Counted from the first letter of the stretch, positions 1 to 9,029 are shown. The stretch: DNA of 64,000 nt from Candidatus Rokuibacteriota bacterium (GCA_003220615.1 QHTB01000155.1:1-64000); one strand, 5' to 3'. Numbers and translations are program-made. Notes: generated by a model from the sequence alone, not told the origin.

Positions 1-1
1 G

Positions 2-664
2 ATCCAGATCCATCCGGCCGTGAACATCTGGGACCGCGAAGGCGCGGAGCGGTTCGTGGGCGATCTCAGGAGCGTCGAGGCGGCCGTCACCGGCACGCCG
101 GTGATCACCTACGAGGCCATCCGCCTCATGGAGCGCGCCTCGCGCCAGGGCACCATCTACGCGATCGTGCTCGTGGTCATCGTCACGGCCCTGACGATCC
201 GGCGGTGGCGAGAGACGCTGCTCGCCCTGCTTCCGCTCTTGCTCGGCCTGGTGTGGACGCTCGGCCTGATGTACTTCTTCGATCTCAAGCTGACGCTCGG
301 CAACATCTTCGGCCTGCCCCTGCTCCTCGGCGCCGCCGCCGAGTTCGGCTCCAACATCGTGCTGCGTTTCATGGAGGGCGAGGCTCACGGTGGACCGCTC
401 ATCGCGCGCAGCACCGTCATGGCGGTGCTCGTCAACGGCCTGACGACCGTGGTCGGATTCGGCAGCCTGATGATCGCCCATCACCAGGGCGTCTTCGGCC
501 TCGGTCTCTTGCTGACGATCGGAATGGTCACGAGCCTGATCGCCGCGCTGGTCGTGCTGCCGGTGCTCCTGCGAATGGTCCAGCAGATGCGCGAGGCCCG
601 GCGCTCTCGTCGCACACACAAAACGGACGCGCCGCCGGAATCTGTCGGCACCGTTCAGCCCTGA
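2..664 (+). CDS. RND/MMPL-family exporter, C-terminal fragment (HpnN-like)
   Basis: This is the last 220 residues of a membrane transporter whose start lies before the window; the frame is open from base 2. The visible part has about five hydrophobic helices, separated by short loops with Arg-rich stretches (RRWRE) and a glycine-rich helix (GLPLLLGAAAEFG). That is the usual C-terminal permease half of RND exporters. The closest family I recognise is the hopanoid-associated RND protein HpnN, which moves lipids to the outer membrane. The tail is basic and probably cytoplasmic. It converges on the flippase-like gene that follows, with only 12 bases between the stop codons. RND membership is clear; HpnN identity is an inference supported by the HpnL-type neighbour and the HpnP-like gene near the other end of the window. 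Confidence 0.75.
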   Translation: MQIHPAVNIWDREGAERFVGDLRSVEAAVTGTPVITYEAIRLMERASRQGTIYAIVLVVIVTALTIRRWRETLLALLPLLLGLVWTLGLMYFFDLKLTLGNIFGLPLLLGAAAEFGSNIVLRFMEGEAHGGPLIARSTVMAVLVNGLTTVVGFGSLMIAHHQGVFGLGLLLTIGMVTSLIAALVVLPVLLRMVQQMREARRSRRTHKTDAPPESVGTVQP

Positions 665-676
665 GCGGCGGGACGG

Positions 677-1669
677 TCAGTCGCCGCCCGAGGCCCGCGT
701 GATCTCCGCCGGCACGCGCGGCGCCGGGCGCATCACGGCAAAGACGACCAGCCCGACCGCCACCCAGACCAGCTCGCGTACGCGCCGCGTCAGTCCGAAG
801 GAGACCCCGGCCGCCGGCGACAGGCCGAGCGCCACGAACGTCGCCACGTAACTGCCCTCGAGCACGCCGAGGCTGCCGGGGATCACGAACGTCACGAAGC
901 GCACACCCGTCCCGAACGCCTCGATCACGAGCGCCACCGGCAGCGAGGCCTCGATCCCGAGAAAGCGGAGGATCAGATACGCCTCGAGGGTGCCGAGAAC
1001 CCAGGCCACGAAATGGAACATGATCGAGAGCATGAGCCGGCGCGGCTCATGACGGTAGAACGAGGCGAGCCCGTGGTCGACGCGGCGCGTGGTGTGGCCC
1101 CGCCCGAAGGAGCTCACGCCGAACCGCTCCAGCAACTGCCGTCCCAGCTCGAACATGCCGCGCGTCTGGGCGACGACGAAGCCGCTGAGGCCGAGTACCT
1201 CGACGACGAACAGGCCGAGCATGGCCCACAACAGCGGGGAGCCCGCGAGCACCGAGTGCCAGGCCACGCCGATGCCGAGCAAGAGAAAGAGCCCCTGTCC
1301 GATCATGATGGTGGTCTTGGCGACGACGATGGAGGGAATGCTCTCGTCGAGCGAGACCGTTCCCCGCAGGAGCCAGGCCTTGATCGCCTCGCCGCCGAGC
1401 GCGGCGGTCGGCGTCACCAGGTTGAACGCCTCGCCGGCCAACCGCACCCACACCAGCGTGCGGAAGGGGACGGAATCGCGAAGGAACGCGAAGCGCCAGC
1501 CGAGCGTATCGAAGATCATCACCAGCGGCGCCGGGAAGCAGACCAGGATCCCGAGCCGCCAGGACAGGCGGGCCATGGACGCGAAGATCTCGGCGGGCTG
1601 ATTCGTCAGGACGAGGGCGGCCAACAGCCCCAGCCCCACCAGGAGCAGGAGCAGCTTCATCCACCTCAT
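677..1669 (-). CDS. Flippase-like integral membrane protein (HpnL / UPF0104-type)
   Basis: A 330-residue polytopic membrane protein with about eight hydrophobic segments starting at residue 5. The family signature is visible: a VRLAGEAFNLVTPTAALGGE stretch near residue 80 and a GVRFVTFVIPGSLGVLEG stretch near residue 255. Both are typical of the lysylphosphatidylglycerol synthase transmembrane region (UPF0104), the family that includes HpnL of hopanoid clusters. No catalytic C-terminal domain is attached, so it is probably a lipid flippase-like protein rather than a synthase. It is the last gene of the minus-strand run, 16 bases after copD. A second ATG three codons in is an equally possible start. 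The substrate cannot be read from the sequence. Confidence 0.8.
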   Translation of the reverse strand: MRWMKLLLLLVGLGLLAALVLTNQPAEIFASMARLSWRLGILVCFPAPLVMIFDTLGWRFAFLRDSVPFRTLVWVRLAGEAFNLVTPTAALGGEAIKAWLLRGTVSLDESIPSIVVAKTTIMIGQGLFLLLGIGVAWHSVLAGSPLLWAMLGLFVVEVLGLSGFVVAQTRGMFELGRQLLERFGVSSFGRGHTTRRVDHGLASFYRHEPRRLMLSIMFHFVAWVLGTLEAYLILRFLGIEASLPVALVIEAFGTGVRFVTFVIPGSLGVLEGSYVATFVALGLSPAAGVSFGLTRRVRELVWVAVGLVVFAVMRPAPRVPAEITRASGGD

Positions 1670-1685
1670 GGGCGGCCTCGAGCGC

Positions 1686-3260
1686 TCAGCTCTCGCGGTA
1701 CAGCAGGAGCAAGACGCCGAAGACCGCCAGCGCGGAGGCCCACACGCGACCGGCCACGCGCGCGTCAGCGCCGGGCAGCCGCAGCTCGAGCCAGCGCGCC
1801 CACCCGATGAGGATCCCCAGGACGCCGAGCGGCGTGTGGGTGACCTCGAGCAGGAACTCCGACTTGAGGTTGAGGCTCGCGTGCGAGTGGGTCAGCAAGA
1901 GCCCGCCGCCCACCGCGCATAGCATCGGAAAGACGAGCGCAGCCGACGAGGAGCGCAGCCGCCCCGTGCGCACCATCCACTCGAAGATGCCGAAGAGGAC
2001 GACGAGCAGCATGAACAGCCGATGCTGAAGCACGGTCGGCTCGGCCATGCTCGCCCAGAATCCCTGCGGCCCGATGGGCCACGCTCCCGGATCGTTCCGG
2101 ACTAGCATGAAGGCGGCCATGCCCAGGAACACGAGCGGCCAGTGGCGGGCCCAGCCCGCCCGTCCCGTCGCGTGCAGCACGGCGAGCACGCCCATCAGGA
2201 GCACGAAGAGCCCGTTGATGTGATGGTTGTACTCCGACCACGCGCGGTCGGCGTCGGTGCGGGGCGCCGTCGGATCGTCCACCGGCAGCTCTTCGATCGA
2301 CGGCGACGTGAGGGCCGGCCAGCGCGGCGTGAAGCGCGTGGCCACTTCACCGAACGTGGCGCGATCGGTGACGACGTCGACGGCGGGCGGCAGCGACGAC
2401 AGCGACGCGGCCGCGAAGAACACGGTGAGCCCCAGGCCGAGCTCGACCTCGACGAAGCGCCGCAAGCGCAGCGGCGAAACTGCGTCCGGCAGGCTGCGAA
2501 CGGACCGGAAGTTGGCGAAGCCGAGCACGAGCAGGCCGGCGAGCATCAGCGCCTTGGTCATGATCATGATCCCGTAGGCGGTCCCGAACGCCGCCGAGAT
2601 CCCGTCGACGTAGACGAGGCTCAGGCCGACGCCGGCGACGACGAGGGCCGCCACCGAGACCAGGGCCACCGAGGAGAACCGGCGCAGGAACGTGACCGGC
2701 CGCTGGTCGCCGGGACGCGGGAACGCGGCGGCCACGAGGTGGACGAGACCGCCGATCCATGCCGCCGCCGCTAGTTGATGGACGGCGTCGAGCGCCACCA
2801 GCACGCCGCGATACTGGAGTCGCGCCGCCGAGTGGCTCGTCCATGCGCCGCTCACGCCCACGACGAGGGCCGGGGCGAGGATCGCCAGCCACCAGAGCCC
2901 GAGCCGCTCGCGACGTCGCGCGATGAGCGCCACCGCGGCCAGGCCGACGGCGGCCAGCATCCGGACGACGCTCGCCCGGGCATAGAGGGTCGCCGCGAGC
3001 GTCGTCGCCAGCTCGCCATGCGACGGGCTCGCGTCCTCGCCGAGCGCGGCCACCAGGACGCCGAGCGAGGCCGCTTGCGCGACGGCGACGCCGATGGCGG
3101 CGATCGCGACGAGCGTCCAGAGCCGGCGCCACGCCGTCGGCCACGCGCTGGCCGGTGGCGTCGGACCGAGGACGAGCAGCGCGAACACGACGCCCCCGAC
3201 CGCGATGGCCTGGCCCGAGAGGCCCAGGCCGCGCAGGATGACGTCAACGAACGCGGTCAT
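1686..3260 (-). CDS. copD: CopD-domain copper resistance membrane protein
   Basis: A 524-residue protein with about 13 hydrophobic helices. The N-terminal half reads as a CopD domain: a histidine in VALDAVHQLAAAAWIGGLVH near residue 140 and the following helices match the inner-membrane copper-transport family. The C-terminal half adds more membrane segments with several His residues (HHINGLF near 345, QHRLFML near 415, THSHASL near 465) that could bind metal. CopD normally takes copper handed over by periplasmic CopC; a CopC gene is at 18221-18577, far away in this window. The start overlaps the end of the phosphatidyltransferase gene by 17 bases, so the two are translationally linked. Whether the copper role is kept in this lipid-gene setting is unknown. 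Confidence 0.8.
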   Translation of the reverse strand: MTAFVDVILRGLGLSGQAIAVGGVVFALLVLGPTPPASAWPTAWRRLWTLVAIAAIGVAVAQAASLGVLVAALGEDASPSHGELATTLAATLYARASVVRMLAAVGLAAVALIARRRERLGLWWLAILAPALVVGVSGAWTSHSAARLQYRGVLVALDAVHQLAAAAWIGGLVHLVAAAFPRPGDQRPVTFLRRFSSVALVSVAALVVAGVGLSLVYVDGISAAFGTAYGIMIMTKALMLAGLLVLGFANFRSVRSLPDAVSPLRLRRFVEVELGLGLTVFFAAASLSSLPPAVDVVTDRATFGEVATRFTPRWPALTSPSIEELPVDDPTAPRTDADRAWSEYNHHINGLFVLLMGVLAVLHATGRAGWARHWPLVFLGMAAFMLVRNDPGAWPIGPQGFWASMAEPTVLQHRLFMLLVVLFGIFEWMVRTGRLRSSSAALVFPMLCAVGGGLLLTHSHASLNLKSEFLLEVTHTPLGVLGILIGWARWLELRLPGADARVAGRVWASALAVFGVLLLLYRES

Positions 3261-4437
3261 GTCGTCCGATGAGCACGATCGCGAGCGCCAGGTACATCGG
3301 TGCGCCGATCGCGGCCGCCACCAGGAACCACTTCGCTTTGCCGAAGGCCGCCAACAGGATCACGATGTAGATGAAGTCACGGGCGCCGAGTGCGTCGATC
3401 ACGCGCGCGGCGGCTCCCCCGGCCTCGACGCGATCCTCGATGATCCGCCCGAAGAAGACCGCGGCCGAGCCGACCGTCGCGACGCTGGCGACAGCGCCGA
3501 GCCCCAGCGGCCAGGCCGCGCCGCTGTCGCGGCTCCATCCCACGGCGATGCACAGGAACACGGCGACGTGCACGACGTTGTCGCACCAGAAGTCGAGCAC
3601 CGCGCCCCAGCGGGAGTGCTGAAACTTCAGCCGCGCGAGCTCGCCGTCGCAGCCGTCGAGGATCGAGTGGGCCAGGAAGAGCAGAGCACCGGTGAGCTGC
3701 CACCGCGGCGCCGGCGACAGGAAGAACGTCGCCCCGAGCAGTCCGACCGCCCCGCTGATCACCGTCATCATGTTCGGCGTGATCGACGTGTTGGCCAGGC
3801 GCCGCGTCAAGGCCAGTGACACGCGCCGCTCGAAGTGTCGCGACATGAACCCTTCGCGCTGCTTGATCAACGAGCGGAGCAACCAGCGCTCGGCCCTGGC
3901 GACGTCCCCCGTGGCAACGATCGGAAAGCGGCCCTCGACGTCGGCCGGCGGGGGGGCGTGGGCGAGCGTTCGCTCCAGCTCGGCGACGAGGGCGCTGGCG
4001 TCCGCGGCCCTGGCCGCGGCGTTCAGGACGGCGCCGGAATCGTCGGTGTCCACCACGGCGACCAGCGCGTGGTCGACAGCAAGGCTCTCGCGCGCCATCG
4101 GCGCTTCACGCAGCGTTCGCAGCCAGCTCGCCTGCGGCACGACGTTGCCCGGTATCACCACGACACGACGGCCCGACGCGGCGCGAGGAACGCTCGCGTC
4201 CGTCAGCACCGCGGCCCGTGTGCCGCCGAGGCCGTCACGGAGCGTCGACTCCGTGCTTCGAACCAGGATCTGGCTGTAGCCGGCCGCCGTGGCCGCGAGC
4301 ACGATGCGACGAACGAGGGGCAGGCCACCGATGACGCAGTCGGTCGTCGGCGGCACGATCACGAGCGTTCCCACTGCGGCGGGCGCTGCGGTGGTGACGG
4401 GCACGACCGCCGCCACGCGCCCGGCATCGCCGTTCAC
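3244..4437 (-). CDS. CDP-alcohol phosphatidyltransferase with N-terminal degenerate nucleotidyltransferase-like domain
   Basis: A 397-residue, two-part protein. The C-terminal part (from about residue 190) is a CDP-alcohol phosphotransferase with the complete signature D-x2-D-G-x2-A-R-x8-G-x3-D-x3-D, seen as DGCDGELAR followed by GAVLDFWCD, in a bundle of about six helices. This family transfers a phospho-alcohol from a CDP-linked donor. The N-terminal part has the order of a sugar/inositol nucleotidyltransferase domain but lacks the G-x-G-x-R loop, so it is probably not catalytic. The layout resembles bifunctional inositol-phosphate cytidylyltransferase/DIPP synthase enzymes. A separate intact nucleotidyltransferase at 7636-8355 could supply the activated substrate. 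The second of two adjacent GTG codons gives the usual 4-base overlap with the gene before it; GTG at 4440 is the alternative. Confidence 0.8.
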   Translation of the reverse strand: MNGDAGRVAAVVPVTTAAPAAVGTLVIVPPTTDCVIGGLPLVRRIVLAATAAGYSQILVRSTESTLRDGLGGTRAAVLTDASVPRAASGRRVVVIPGNVVPQASWLRTLREAPMARESLAVDHALVAVVDTDDSGAVLNAAARAADASALVAELERTLAHAPPPADVEGRFPIVATGDVARAERWLLRSLIKQREGFMSRHFERRVSLALTRRLANTSITPNMMTVISGAVGLLGATFFLSPAPRWQLTGALLFLAHSILDGCDGELARLKFQHSRWGAVLDFWCDNVVHVAVFLCIAVGWSRDSGAAWPLGLGAVASVATVGSAAVFFGRIIEDRVEAGGAAARVIDALGARDFIYIVILLAAFGKAKWFLVAAAIGAPMYLALAIVLIGRHDRVR

Positions 4438-5468
4438 CACGCCGGCGTCGTCGTCGCCGCCAGGCGAAGGGCGTGCCCACCCTGACGACTGGATTCACGA
4501 GCCAGGCTCTCGAGCATCGTGCACAGCGACGCCTCGGCGAGATTGCCGTCGGGCCGCGCCACGCCCGTGACCTCGCCCACGAACTGGTGGACGACCGGAT
4601 CGAACCATTCGGGATGCGCCGAGCCGTCGGACATCGCGGGCGGGCACGGCCAGCGCTCCTGGCGCCCGTTGCGGGTCAGCACGAGCGTGTCGTCCTCGAG
4701 ATCGAGGCGGCCATCGGTCCCGATCAGCTCGGCGCGATTGTCCCGACTGTCGGCGGCCCACGTCAGCAGAATCTCGGCGCTGGCGTGGGGAAACGTGAGA
4801 TGCACGGTGGCGGTGTCCTCGACGGCCCACGCCGTGTGGCGCCGGGTCTCGAGGCGCGCGCCGACCGCCGTCGGTGATTCACCCACCCAGCGGCAGACGA
4901 CGTAGAAGACGTGCCAGCCGTGATCGGTCAGCACGCCACCGCCGGCGAGCGCGGGATCGAGCCGCCAGTTGACGCGACGCTCATCTCGCACCGCCGCCGG
5001 CTTGGTCCTGAGCGTCTGCCAGCTCACGCGGCGCACCTCGCCGATCGCGCCCTGCGAGAGCAGTTCGGCCGTGCGCTTGACGATCGGCGCGTGGTGCCAG
5101 TTGTGAACGGTGTGGAGCACGCGCTTGCGCTCGCCGGCCAGCGTCGTCAGCGGCGCCAGCTCTTCGGGCGCGATGACGAGCGGCTTCTCGCAGAGCACGT
5201 GCCGACCCGAACCGAGGGTGGCCGTCACCAGCGGGCCGTGGCTGGCGGGCGGCGTGCAGATGTCCACGAAGTCGAGCCGCTCCCGAGCGAGCAGTGACTC
5301 GGCGGTGTCGTACCACGTCACCGTCGGGACGAGCGCCTCGATGGCCGTTCGTCGGGCCGGCTCGACGTCGGTCGCCGCCACGATCTCGACGTCACGACAG
5401 CGCAGCCAGCCCGGCAGATGGCCTGCGAGCGCGACGTTGCCCAGGCCGATGATGGCGCCGCGCAGCAT
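4434..5468 (-). CDS. Gfo/Idh/MocA family NAD(P)-dependent dehydrogenase
   Basis: A 344-residue oxidoreductase. The N-terminal Rossmann fold is visible as GLGNVALAGHLPG near residue 8. The family motif E-K-P is in LCEKPLVI near residue 95, and the C-terminal domain carries the GGGVLTDHGWH stretch near residue 175 with the catalytic-type His. These enzymes oxidise or reduce hydroxyls of sugars or cyclitols, for example inositol 2-dehydrogenase and scyllo-inosose reductases. It lies between an aminotransferase (three bases away) and the phosphatidyltransferase (4-base overlap). In aminocyclitol pathways such a dehydrogenase makes the keto group that a PLP aminotransferase then converts to an amine. 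The substrate itself is not readable. Confidence 0.85.
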   Translation of the reverse strand: MLRGAIIGLGNVALAGHLPGWLRCRDVEIVAATDVEPARRTAIEALVPTVTWYDTAESLLARERLDFVDICTPPASHGPLVTATLGSGRHVLCEKPLVIAPEELAPLTTLAGERKRVLHTVHNWHHAPIVKRTAELLSQGAIGEVRRVSWQTLRTKPAAVRDERRVNWRLDPALAGGGVLTDHGWHVFYVVCRWVGESPTAVGARLETRRHTAWAVEDTATVHLTFPHASAEILLTWAADSRDNRAELIGTDGRLDLEDDTLVLTRNGRQERWPCPPAMSDGSAHPEWFDPVVHQFVGEVTGVARPDGNLAEASLCTMLESLARESSRQGGHALRLAATTTPAW

Positions 5469-5471
5469 CCG

Positions 5472-6803
5472 CTACGAGAGCCCGTGGTCGCGAACCACCG
5501 CCCCCAGCGCCTCGTCGAGAATGGCGAGCCCCGCGAGCGCGGTGTCCTCGGTGATGATCAACGGCGGATTGATGCGGATCGACGGCGAATAGGTCATCGC
5601 CAGGAGGCCGCGGCGCAGACACTCCTGATAGAACGCGCGGGTGACGTCCTTGCCGAGCGGCTCCTTCGTCGCGCGGTCGCGCACGAGCTCGATGCCGAGC
5701 ATCAGGCCCTTGCCGCGCACCTCGCCGACACAGCGATACTTCTCCTTCAGCGCTTCCAGCCGGGAGAGCATGATCTTGCCGACGCGTTCCGAGTTCCTGA
5801 CCAGGTCTTCCTTCAGGAAGATCTCGAGCGTGGCCAGTCCGGCGGCGGCGGCCAACGGGTTGCCGCCATAGCTCGACGAGCTGGCGCTCGGATTGGACCA
5901 CGGCTTGTGGCCGGTCAGTGGCTGCGTCGAGATCACGCCGCTCAGCGGGAAGCCGCCCCCGATCCCCTTGCCCACCGTCATGATGTCGGGGATCACGCGG
6001 TCGTGGTCGCAACCCCACATCAGCCCTGTCCGCCCGAAGCCGGTGAGCATCTCGTCGGCGATCAAGAGCGCCTCGTGCTCGCGCGCGATCGCCTGGAGCG
6101 CCGTGAGATAGCCCGGCGGCGGAACGACGTTGCCCGCGGTGCCCTGGATGGGCTCGACGATGATCGCCGAGATCTCGCCACCGGTCTGATACTTGATGAC
6201 GTCGCGCACGTAGTCGGCGCAGGCGATGCCGCACTCGGGGTAGCGCAGCCGCAGCGGGCAACGATAGCAGTCGGCGTACGGCGCCGAGTACTGGCCGGGC
6301 AGGAACGGCCCCAGCCCGTGCTTGAAGTCGCTGCCGAGGAGTCCCAGCACGCCGCCGGTCTTGCCGTGGAAGCCGCCCCAGAAGCCGATGACTTCGTGCT
6401 TGCCCGTCGCCGCCTTGGCCAGGCGCAGGGCCGCCTCCACCGCCTCGGCGCCGCCCGAGAAGAACTGGATGCGCGTGAGGCCGTCGGGCGTGAGGCTCGC
6501 GAGCAGCTCGAGCAGCTTCGCGCGGGCCTCGGTGGTAAAGCTGCCAAAGGTCAACTGCTCGATCTGGCGCTTGAGGCTCTCGACGTAGTGCGGATGGCAG
6601 TGGCCGACACTGCCCACGCCGATGCCGGCGATGAAATCGATGTACGTGTTGCCGTCCACGTCGGTGAGCGTGCAGCCCTGGCCGCGGGCCATGGCCAGCC
6701 CCGAGTAGAGCGCGAAGGATTGCAGCCCGGGCGCGACGTGACGCTGCTCGCGCTCGAAGATCTGGCGCGAGCGCGGTCCGACTTCGCGGCGACGGTCGCT
6801 CAT
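5472..6803 (-). CDS. Class III PLP-dependent aminotransferase
   Basis: A 443-residue fold-type I aminotransferase of class III (ornithine/GABA/diaminobutyrate group). Visible marks are the substrate entry region FIAGIGVGSVGHCHP near residue 45, a GGAEAVEAALRLAK stretch near 110, the cofactor-binding LLIADEMLTGFGRTG near 250, and the Schiff-base lysine K279 in TVGKGIGGGFPLS. Length is normal for the family. I chose the ATG at 6803, which overlaps the preceding ATP-grasp gene by four bases; the open frame runs 85 codons further upstream but that part is arginine-rich shadow sequence. In this cluster it most likely aminates a keto-sugar, keto-cyclitol or semialdehyde. A four-cysteine stretch around residues 180-200 (CYRC and CGIAC) is unusual for this class and could be a metal site. 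Confidence 0.85.
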   Translation of the reverse strand: MSDRRREVGPRSRQIFEREQRHVAPGLQSFALYSGLAMARGQGCTLTDVDGNTYIDFIAGIGVGSVGHCHPHYVESLKRQIEQLTFGSFTTEARAKLLELLASLTPDGLTRIQFFSGGAEAVEAALRLAKAATGKHEVIGFWGGFHGKTGGVLGLLGSDFKHGLGPFLPGQYSAPYADCYRCPLRLRYPECGIACADYVRDVIKYQTGGEISAIIVEPIQGTAGNVVPPPGYLTALQAIAREHEALLIADEMLTGFGRTGLMWGCDHDRVIPDIMTVGKGIGGGFPLSGVISTQPLTGHKPWSNPSASSSSYGGNPLAAAAGLATLEIFLKEDLVRNSERVGKIMLSRLEALKEKYRCVGEVRGKGLMLGIELVRDRATKEPLGKDVTRAFYQECLRRGLLAMTYSPSIRINPPLIITEDTALAGLAILDEALGAVVRDHGLS

Positions 6804-7639
6804 CGCGACACCGCCGCGAACCGCCGGGCGAGGTAGTCGGCGATGCGCGGCGCCGCCTCCTCGCGATAGAGCGCGAAGCTCGGCCAGGCGTTGAGATCGA
6901 GGAGCACGATCGCGCCGGTCGGCGCGATGACGGCGTCGCCACCATAGATCTCGAGGCCCAGCGCGGTGGCCGCCTGTCGCACGGTGCGCGCGAGCGTGGC
7001 CGCGTCGAACGCGTACTCGTGCAGTCGCTGGTCCTTGTGATAGAACCACCGGAACCACGGCGGTGCGCCGGCGGCGCCGATTCCCACGCCGATCCCGTAG
7101 AACTTCACGAGATCGCCCGCCACGTGCGGCTGGATGACGGCGCGGTCGATCCCGCGCGCGGCGAGGTCGGCGAGGGCCTGGCCCACGCGCTCGGCGGTGT
7201 CACCGAAGACGACGTCGCCGTCTTGCGTGTTGTGCACGTCCGGGCGCTTCACCCACACCGGCAACGCGCCCACGCCGTGGCCGTCCACCGTCGACACGAA
7301 GTGGCTGGGCACGAACGGGACGTTCGCCTCCTGGAACTGCGTGATCATCCGATCGCGATACGTGTTGAGGACGGCGCGCGGGCTGTTGACGTGGGGCACG
7401 CCGCGCGCCTCGACCGCGTGCAGGCGCTGGAGGATGGCGATGCGCTCGCACATCATGAACACCCCGACCGGGCGTGGCTCGGGTGAGCTCAGGGCCTCCT
7501 CGGGACTCTTCAGCGTGACCTGGAATCCGCGCGCCTCGAGCTCCTTGCCCGTCAGGGTGAGGATCTCGCTGTCGTCGTACTCACGCCCCGGCGAATGCGC
7601 GCGTTCGCGGAAGATGCCCCAGCAGTGCGGATCGCTCAC
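6800..7639 (-). CDS. ATP-grasp domain protein (carboxylate-amine ligase type)
   Basis: A 279-residue protein with the pattern of an ATP-grasp ligase: a lysine in a hydrophobic strand (LPVWVKRPD near residue 130), a second strand IDRAVIQPHV near 175, and the metal-binding end motif IVLLDLNAWPSF near 250, where Asp and Asn of D-x-N bind magnesium. Such enzymes make acyl phosphates and join a carboxylate to an amine or thiol. The GTG start at 7639 shares GTGA with the stop of the nucleotidyltransferase. The gene sits in the middle of the headgroup-type operon and could add an amino acid to the amine made by the neighbouring aminotransferase. That step is inference; the fold is well supported. 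Confidence 0.75.
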   Translation of the reverse strand: MSDPHCWGIFRERAHSPGREYDDSEILTLTGKELEARGFQVTLKSPEEALSSPEPRPVGVFMMCERIAILQRLHAVEARGVPHVNSPRAVLNTYRDRMITQFQEANVPFVPSHFVSTVDGHGVGALPVWVKRPDVHNTQDGDVVFGDTAERVGQALADLAARGIDRAVIQPHVAGDLVKFYGIGVGIGAAGAPPWFRWFYHKDQRLHEYAFDAATLARTVRQAATALGLEIYGGDAVIAPTGAIVLLDLNAWPSFALYREEAAPRIADYLARRFAAVSR

Positions 7640-8355
7640 CTGTCCCCTCCCCGATGTGGGCCCGGCGCGGCCACCGCCAGCGCCTCGGCCAGTGCGATGT
7701 CGGACGCGCGGTCCACGTCCACGACGGTCTCGATGATTTCGGCGTACATGGTCTCTCCGTGCTCGAGCAGCCACCGCAGGAATTCGCGCAGCCGTCCGAG
7801 CGGCGGCGGCGACGTCGCGCGTGCCCGCTCGGAGAGCACGTACATGCCGGCGGTCACCTGCGTTCCCGACGGTCCTCCCAGGTCCGTGATGCGCCCGGCG
7901 CCGTCGACGCTCACCCAGACCGGCTTCTCGTCGGCGACGAACGGCGTGACGGCGAGCACGCTCGCGTCGGCGGGCCGCCGGCGCGCGGCGTCCACGAACC
8001 GCGTGAAGTCCGCAGGTCGGCACCAGGCGTCGACGGTCGAGATCAGCGCGCGTCCCCGCCCGAGCCGCCGATTGACCTCGAAGAAGCTCTCGAGGGACGA
8101 CGCGGTCGTCTTCACGATGAACTGGACGTCGACGCCGGGGAAGCGCGCGCGCACGCGCTCGACACACGCGCGTCCGGCGTCGTTGACGATGATCACGAGC
8201 GAGGTCACGCCGGCCGCCAGGAAATTCGTGATCGCCGACTCGATCAGCGGCACCCCGGCGACCGGGACCAGCGGCTTGGGCATGGCGAAGCCGCCCGCCC
8301 GGAGCCGGCTGCCCTCGCCGGCGGCGATGATCCCGGCTGGAAACGGCGCCGTCAC
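7636..8355 (-). CDS. Nucleotidyltransferase (NTP-transferase, sugar/polyol-1-phosphate type)
   Basis: A 239-residue single-domain nucleotidyltransferase. The N-terminus carries the nucleotide-binding loop (GIIAAGEGSRLR) followed by the PKPLVPVAGVPLIE stretch, both diagnostic of enzymes that form NDP-sugars, CDP-polyols or CDP-inositol. The middle Asp of STVDAWCRP near residue 105 is in the position of the metal-binding Asp. Short length without a left-handed beta-helix domain fits CDP-polyol or CDP-inositol forming enzymes better than bacterial glucose-1-phosphate thymidylyltransferases. GTG at 8355 shares GTGA with the HAD gene stop. It probably makes the CDP-activated donor used by the phosphatidyltransferase at 3244-4437. 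Confidence 0.85.
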   Translation of the reverse strand: MTAPFPAGIIAAGEGSRLRAGGFAMPKPLVPVAGVPLIESAITNFLAAGVTSLVIIVNDAGRACVERVRARFPGVDVQFIVKTTASSLESFFEVNRRLGRGRALISTVDAWCRPADFTRFVDAARRRPADASVLAVTPFVADEKPVWVSVDGAGRITDLGGPSGTQVTAGMYVLSERARATSPPPLGRLREFLRWLLEHGETMYAEIIETVVDVDRASDIALAEALAVAAPGPHRGGDR

Positions 8356-9029
8356 CGCAGGCACTCGTCGAGCTCGCCGAGCGACCGGACCACGCGATCC
8401 CCCGGACAGCACGGCGTGGGCCGCGCCGCGGGCGGCACCAGCCAGATGTGTCGCATGCCCACGCCGCGCGCGCCGGCCATGTCACGGGTCGGCGAATCGC
8501 CGACGAACGTCGCATCGCCCGCCGCGACACCGACGCCCTCGAGCGCGCGGTGGAAGATGCGCGGGTCGGGCTTGGTGCAGCCCACGCGCGCGGAGTCCAC
8601 GATCACGGCGAAGAGCCCGTGCAGGCCGACGTCGGCACAGACGGTCTCGAGATTGCCGTAGAAGTTCGAGACGAGACCGAGGCGGTACCGGCGGGCCAGC
8701 CGGGCCAGGACCGGCGTGCCCGCGCCGACGGCGTCGAGCGCCTGATCGATGAAGCGCGTGGCGACGCGCGCGCCCACCGCCGCATCCGTCACGCCCAGCC
8801 CGGAGCTCACGCCGGCCACGAGTCGATGCACCGTGTCGCGGAACGAGAGCGTCGACGGAATCGTTCCCACCAGGGCATCGTCGGCGCGATAGAACACCGG
8901 GGCGAAGCGCTCGGCCTCAACGTCCACGCCCTCCTCACGGTAGAGGTGAAAGATCCGCTCCTTCCAGGGCACGCCCGCGGCGTCCAGCGTTCCGCCGAAG
9001 TCGAACAACACGGCGTGCGCTGCACTCAC
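8352..9029 (-). CDS. HAD-superfamily hydrolase (phosphatase)
   Basis: A 225-residue HAD hydrolase. Motif I is D10-F-G-G-T-L; the nucleophile Asp is present but the second Asp of the usual D-x-D is Gly, a variant found in parts of the family. Motif II is the Ser of LVSNF near residue 121, motif III the Lys in TKPDPRIF near 153, and motif IV the GDSPTRD loop near 177. Several such proteins are phosphatases for small phosphorylated metabolites. It is the first gene of the coupled minus-strand run and starts with GTG. In DIPP-type and nucleotide-activated headgroup pathways a phosphatase of this class removes a terminal phosphate; that assignment here is contextual. Confidence 0.8.
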   Translation of the reverse strand: MSAAHAVLFDFGGTLDAAGVPWKERIFHLYREEGVDVEAERFAPVFYRADDALVGTIPSTLSFRDTVHRLVAGVSSGLGVTDAAVGARVATRFIDQALDAVGAGTPVLARLARRYRLGLVSNFYGNLETVCADVGLHGLFAVIVDSARVGCTKPDPRIFHRALEGVGVAAGDATFVGDSPTRDMAGARGVGMRHIWLVPPAARPTPCCPGDRVVRSLGELDECLR

